Positions 59,514 to 64,000 of a stretch of 64,000 bases of DNA are shown piece after piece. This DNA is from Orobanche coerulescens. Its lineage: Eukaryota; Streptophyta; Magnoliopsida; Lamiales; Orobanchaceae. Where the stretch lies: positions 102,226,001 to 102,290,000 of the forward strand of contig CM065803.1 in the NCBI GenBank assembly GCA_033398695.1. The letters run 5' to 3'. Position numbers and translations under genes: made by a program. Each line of letters opens with the position of its first letter. Positions within the stretch are counted from its first letter, which is position 1. The notes beneath the pieces were generated by a model that was given only the letters and a program-made list of their open reading frames with translations, was not told the origin of the DNA and did no database searches.

Positions 59514-60196
59514 ATATTGGGAAGCCAAGCCAACCACGCCTCCTTACAATTGCGATCGATCGATAAAGTATCCGAGGGGAGTGATCGAGGATGTTTTAGT
59601 TAAAGTCGATAAGTTCATCTTTCCTACTGATTTCATCGATCGACATGGAGGAAGATGAAAATATTCCGATCATCTTGGGACGACCATTTCTAGCTACGGG
59701 CCGCACCCTTATAGACGTGGAAAAGGGGGAGCTAACTCTGAGGGTCCAAGACGAGCAAGTCACTTTTCAAGTGTTCAAATCGCTCCCATGTCCCGGAAGT
59801 GCTGATAAAGAGTCTCAAATTGAAAACGTGGATGTTGTTGAAAGAGGAAAGCACCGAAAACATCGTCGGTGGAAAAATTCAGATTTTGTGTTGAATGGCC
59901 CAAGTTTTAAGAAGGATGTTGAACGAGTGGCATTCCTCGACCATGAAGAAAAATCTGCTGCAGTTGTGAGTTCGTTTGTGAAGGAGGAGAGTGAGCCGAA
60001 AGCCAAGAGAAAAATTAGTCATGAAGAAACGGGGTGTTTCGGGAAGTTTTTCAAGTCGAAACCTCTTCGCAAACAACATTTGATTACCGAACCGAGAATC
60101 GAACCGCTGATGACCAATGGTCATAATTTTAACCAAAATATAAACGGTTCGATAAACGGAGCGGAAGCCAAATGGAGTTTGCGAAAAGCGAACTAA
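59514..60196 (+). pseudogene. Rest of Athila-like protease region
   Basis: The protease continues in other frames: DRSIKYPRGVIEDVLVKVDK (about 59555-59615), then from 59645 EEDENIPIILGRPFLATGRT, the retropepsin flap-to-end region, followed by LIDVEKGELTLRV. Two frameshifts (about 59513 and 59640) separate these pieces. A charged tail of unknown role ends at 60194-60196. Where RT should begin, no YXDD or other RT motif is found, so the polymerase part has been lost. Confidence 0.85.
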
Positions 60197-62484
60197 CGTG
60201 TTCAATAGGTCCGGCTGAAGACTATAAACTTAGCGCTTCTCGGGAGGCAACCCGAGTATTAGTTGTAGATTCTTTGTTGTTTGCTTGCATTTTTAGAGTC
60301 TCTTTTTGTCTTCTTTCCTCTTGGATCCATCCTTTCCTCTCATTTTAATGAATTCGTAAAATTTACGTGCAGAATCAAAGAAAAGGGGATAAATTCAATA
60401 ATGGGCGCGGCCTGTCAGTGAGCCGCGGCACACACCACCGAGGAAAAATGGCCGATCAAATCGCACTGTGCCGCGGCATGTTCTTACTGAGCCGCGGCAC
60501 ACCAGGTCGCTGAGCCGCGGCACCCGAAAACTGAGCCGCGGCACACTAAATGGTCAAGAAATGCCCAGGGCGCCTGTACTTTGTGCCGCGGCATACTAAG
60601 GATGAGCCGCGGCACACTTTAACACTGAGCCGCGGCATACGAAATCTGAGCCGCGGCACCCGACGGCATATCAAAACGTCCAAATCCGACTGTACTTTGG
60701 GCCGCGACTCACTTTTATTGTGCCGCGGCACCCGTCGCAAAATAAGAGCAGCCAGGTCAAGCTCTTTCAGTCGATCGGCCTGCATATATACTTCTTCCCT
60801 TCATTCCTTCCCTCCTGCACACGATGAGGTTAGTCGGGTCCATTCTATCAGTCTCCTTCTCAAATTCTCCAGGTAATTTTTGATTTCTAAATCAGAGGTG
60901 ATTTTGATGTGAAAAGATTTGGAGTTTTATATTGCTAGTTGTTCTTCATTGTTGTTTCTGAAATGGAGTTGGAATATGGGGAATTTGTTATTGTGATGGA
61001 ATTGATGTTTATGAACGAATTGTTGATGATGGTTTTTGTAATTCAGGGCTACAATCTGTGTTATTATTTTTGGGATTTGGAATTAACCATCAAAATTTTT
61101 GTTCTTCATTTTAACTTGTGCACACAAGGTGTTTGATAAATTGCAGCAATGGAAAATTGATCATTCAGAAGCACCACCTTCCTCACCGGACGATGCCGGC
61201 ACCAGCTCCTGAGCAGACTGGAGGGGAGTACTTGACCTTTTACTTTTCTTGCATTTCATTTTTGTCCATTGAGGTCAATGTACGTCCTAAGTTTGGGGGA
61301 GGGATTTACATTCAGTCTGCATTCATTGCTGTACTCTATTTTCTTGCTGTACATTATATTTTGTTGCACTTTTCTTTCTTTGCGAAATTTTTTTTTTAAT
61401 AGCCTTGCTTGCCGTAGTTTTTCTTTATTCGTGAATTTTCGTGCTTCTATTATGTGTGATACTGATGTTACGACACTGTCTTTCTCTCTGAAGAAGCGGG
61501 CGAGTTTTAGTCGAGTTGTAGTCAGTTATTTCTGTTCTGCTTAGTATTCAATTAGGTCCGAAATTTTTCGTGATTTTAGAGGACTTGGCAGATAAGAAAC
61601 GATACATACTTGTTTTTAAATCCCCATCAATGCGTTTGGCTACATTTTCCGGATAGTGAGTCGTACTGTTTCTTTAGTCGTGTTGGCACTAAAATTGAGT
61701 TTAGAGTCGGTCAGTTTTTTCCCTAAAAGTCGAGATAATGTGTTCTATGAAGGGAAGTCTAGTAACCGGGGGTATTCGCGTGACCCGTTGTTTACTCTCG
61801 CGTAAAACGACGACCCCGATTAGACTAGTGATTTAGTGAGTTCACATGTGCCAATGATAGAAGCCTAGTAACCGGGGTATTCGCGTGACCATTTACTCTC
61901 GCGTAAACGGCAACCTTGATTCGGACATGCGGAAATTATGTATTCGAGTTGTTTCTCCGTCAGAGACAGAACTTAGTAACTAGAAGCATCCATGTGCCCC
62001 ATGAGTGTCTTTTACGTCAAACGGTTTCCGAATACATGAGAATGGAAGTTCCACCCTAGGATTATCCCGATGAAACATCCCGAGATCCTAACCTAGTGGT
62101 CGACTCGAATCAAATTCTTGAGCATATTTATATAAGGGGATACTGTCCGAGGTTTATTTGTTATGAGACTCGTGAAAAATTGTGCCTTTAGACTGTGGAA
62201 CGCGACGAACTAGCTTGTTTATGTTAGCCTTTCATATTGACGGTTGATTTGACTCATGTTTTGTTGATCTTTGAGCTGAGTTTTCTTCATGAACAAATGA
62301 TTAGGACTGAACTTGATGTCTTTGCGGAATCATTATTCTGAGTGCAGCTCGCTTTTATGACACTCGTATTATTTAGAGAGAATGGCAGGATAGTATTGAT
62401 TAGGTTGAACACTATGAGTTGCACGATGATTCACGACATTCTTTTATTGACTTTAATTCTTTTTGCTTGAGGACAAGCAAAGGC
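60197..62484 (+). other. Non-coding 3' part of the Athila-like element
   Basis: I find no RT, integrase or envelope-like gene. Positions 60403-60735 hold about ten GAGCCGCGGCAC/GTGCCGCGGCAC repeats like those of the LTR. A sequence with CTAGTAACCGGGGGTATTCG and CTCGCGTAAA is present twice (61750-61825, 61865-61925), with a weak third copy. Near the end TTGCTTGAGGACAAGCAA forms a hairpin just before the polypurine tract, as is common in Athila elements. ORFs of 60-110 codons here lack similarity to known proteins. Confidence 0.6.
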
Positions 62485-62501
62485 TTAAGTTTGGGGGTAT
62501 T
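62485..62501 (+). promoter_or_regulatory. Polypurine tract of the Athila-like element
   Basis: TTAAGTTTGGGGGTATT immediately precedes the 3' LTR and has the GGGGG core typical of Athila plus-strand primers. Confidence 0.75.
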
Positions 62502-63814
62502 TGTTAGGCGTATTTTTATACGCTTATTTATCATTATTTTGTAGTATTTTGGAGTGTGAAATCATCTAAATGAGCTTTTAATGCCTTAATTTTGTATGAT
62601 TGACAGGAAATTGAAGTCCGGAAGCTTAAACGGTGCAAAACGGCGAAAACGGCAAAATCGACTATGAGCCGCGGCACAAGGAAGCCGAGCCGCGGCAAAG
62701 GAAGACACCACCGAAGGGCGAGTGGGTCAGACTGCGTGCCGCGCACAGCCCATGTGAGCCGCGTACAGAGGGATTTGATTACGCCTGTGTATTCAGATTT
62801 TGGCGATGTGCCGCGGCACAAAGACAGTGAGCCGCGGCACACTTAGCGGGTTTGGTACGTCACATGGATTTTGGGCCGTTCAAGCCGCTTTTCAACCAAC
62901 TAATACGGACGTGATTTATGGAAGTCTTGAGCTATAAATAGGGCTTAAGACCCTAATTTAATCATCTGGGAATCATTGAATCTAAACCTACAAGAGAGCT
63001 TAAGCTTGGAGACAGAGAAGAGGAGGAAAGCAGAGGAATTCAAGGTATAGGCGGAAGTCAAGAACGGAGGAATCCGAGCTTCATCTGCGTTTGAATTTTA
63101 TGCTTTCGTTTATTTATTCTGTATTGTCGCTTTTAGTATGTCGTGCTAAAGCCCTAATCTAGTGGTTTTGATGAAACCTTTATTTTGACGAATTGATTGA
63201 GATTATCCAATTTATTACCTTTTTATTGAGTTTTCCCAATTATGTTTAATGCTTGCAATTATCCGCCAATAGTTGTATTGATTTAATCATTCACTTGAAT
63301 CGGGAGAGGAGATTTGGTGAGGAACTATTGGTGATGACCGTTTATTCTGTGAGATAGGAATATACTCATAGGAACTACGTGGCCTTTAGGAGATTTCATG
63401 CTTTTGCCTAGCGACGAGATAATTCACCTAGGGATAGAGTGCGTTAGTCGCCGTTAGATAAATCTATTGACCTCGGGAGAGGCGGTAGAATATTTTAGCA
63501 ATCTCCGCCTTCAATAAATTGGGAAAATTATTTATTACGGATAATCAAGATTAAATTCGGATAAATTAAGGTGGATTCAGAACTCTAGACTTATTTATCA
63601 TTTGATTCCTTTTATTCAAGCTATCGTTTTCTGTTTAGTCTTTTATTAATTCTTTTAGTTATTAATCCAAAAACCCAACTTCGATTGTTCAAATAAAATT
63701 GGAATACGAAAGCGTCGGTAGTTAGAGATTCAATCCTCGTGGGAACGATACTCTACTTATCACTTTATTACTTGTAAACGATGACGTGCACTTGCGTGTA
63801 GGAAATATCGCAAC
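62502..63814 (+). repeat. 3' LTR of the Athila-like element (1313 bp)
   Basis: It matches the 5' LTR throughout. GCCGCGGCAC repeats at about 62664-62845 are better preserved than in the 5' copy. TATA box at about 62932. Divergence from the 5' LTR is dominated by short indels. Confidence 0.93.
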
Positions 63815-64000
63815 ATACGTACGTAATACACCCTGTATAACGTACGTAACTCCATCCGTTGACTCACCTGTCCACATCTGCGCCGAAAGCTGCCGACCAC
63901 GGGCCCCACTGTCCGATTCCTCTTGTTACGTACGTTATGTACGCTATATAACGTACGTAAGCTAACACATTTTACGTACGTAAGCTCCAAGGCTTAACGT
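63815..64000 (-). repeat. Continuation of LTR B' palindrome cluster
   Basis: After the TACGT duplication, TTACGTACGTAA-type palindromes resume (for example ATAACGTACGTAAC near 63838 and TTTTACGTACGTAA near 63971), with a short GC-rich spacer. The LTR runs off the window end. Confidence 0.8.

Larger units (their letters stand above)
56200..63814 (+). mobile_element. Athila-like gag-only retrotransposon
   Basis: It starts TGTTAGGCGTATTTTTATAC and ends ATATCGCAACA, with perfect TACGT duplications (56195-56199, 63815-63819). LTRs are 1306 and 1313 bp. The primer site is of the TGGCGCCG type used by Athila/Tat elements. It encodes Gag and a broken protease but no RT, RNase H or integrase: the coding part stops by 60196 and 2.3 kb of non-coding sequence follow to the polypurine tract. 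It therefore resembles gag-only (TR-GAG-like) derivatives dependent on a complete relative. It is inserted in the exact centre of a TTACGTACGTAA palindrome of LTR B'. Confidence 0.93.
44290..64000 (+). mobile_element. CACTA-2 transposon, left part only
   Basis: CACTACTACAAAAACAGC starts at 44290, a classic CACTA terminus, inserted in a decayed LTR. Subterminal copies of ACTGACACTT and its inverse AAGTGTCAGTAA follow (44310-44470). Next come leader-like sequence, an 820-bp tandem triplication and the first coding part of a tnp2-type transposase (to 50732), where LTR C interrupts it. The right end and the 3-bp target duplication (candidate ACC, 44287-44289) lie outside the window, so everything from 50733 to 64000 is nested inside it if the element is intact. 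Confidence 0.8.

Noticed and set aside
60550..60876. Arginine-rich ORFs on both strands in the Athila-like 3' region
   Set aside because: They come from the GCCGCGGC repeats, are open on both strands and have no homology I recognise.
61118..61544. Possible envelope-like or membrane protein ORFs in the Athila-like element
   Set aside because: The frames are short, overlapping and lack a consistent signal peptide or domain order. Hydrophobicity follows the T-rich sequence.

Overview
This window is eukaryotic, almost certainly a repeat-rich flowering-plant chromosome. It holds two CACTA (En/Spm-type) DNA transposons with tnp2-like transposase genes, several Ty3/gypsy chromovirus-like LTR retrotransposons primed by tRNA-iMet, an Athila-type element with a GGCGCC primer-binding site, a decayed Ty1/copia pol, a pogo/Emigrant-like element, a SINE and foldback MITEs. 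I see no intact host gene, and every coding region is transposon-derived and broken. The species cannot be named from the sequence.

Layout. Positions 1-3334 hold old gypsy debris and a nested foldback element. A chromovirus (element A, 3340-9633, target duplication GTATC) has lost the end of its 5' LTR plus gag, protease and RT. From 10523 to 40049 lies one CACTA transposon (CACTA-1, 29.5 kb, target duplication TAT). A 9.7-kb chromovirus (element 2, 14128-23792, TGTAA) sits in its transposase gene, and an 8.7-kb non-coding retroelement with LTRs up to 4.6 kb (element B, 29900-38635, ATGAA) sits in its second gene. Positions 40053-44289 carry MITEs, a SINE, the copia remnant, two decayed LTR pieces and the pogo-like element. 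A second CACTA (CACTA-2) starts at 44290 and does not end in the window. It carries a tandem triplication, a solo LTR of family A (45773-47727), a duplicated pseudo-exon and the first coding part of its transposase. That gene is cut at 50733 by LTR C, which abuts an inverted LTR B-like sequence (B'). B' in turn is split by an Athila-like gag-only element (56200-63814, TACGT).

The most striking pattern is that each element type has its own clustered short CpG-containing palindrome. The chromovirus LTRs (families A, 2, B, C) share TAGCGYRCGCTA-type repeats packed upstream of the TATA box, with a second cluster downstream in families A, 2 and B. The B' LTR uses TTACGTACGTAA. CACTA-1 uses GCGTCACATRTGTGACGC and GCTTCACATATGTGAAGC. 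The Athila-like element uses GTGCCGCGGCAC-type repeats. Sequence-divergent chromovirus LTRs also share a module order: palindromes, TATA, palindromes, GGGATCATC doublets, then a CCCC-TTCG-GGGG hairpin. CACTA-1 also carries three 82-85 bp hairpins containing Pol III A- and B-box-like sequences.

Interactions between elements. The CACTA genes would have encoded a tnp2-type transposase and a Transposase_24-type partner, and the internal palindromes lie between the two genes. The retrotransposons contribute only their own gag/pol remnants. The nesting order is clear from exact target-site duplications: the CACTA elements came first and the LTR elements jumped into their exons. All target-site and boundary calls are read directly. 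Family names rest on recognised motifs, not on database searches.
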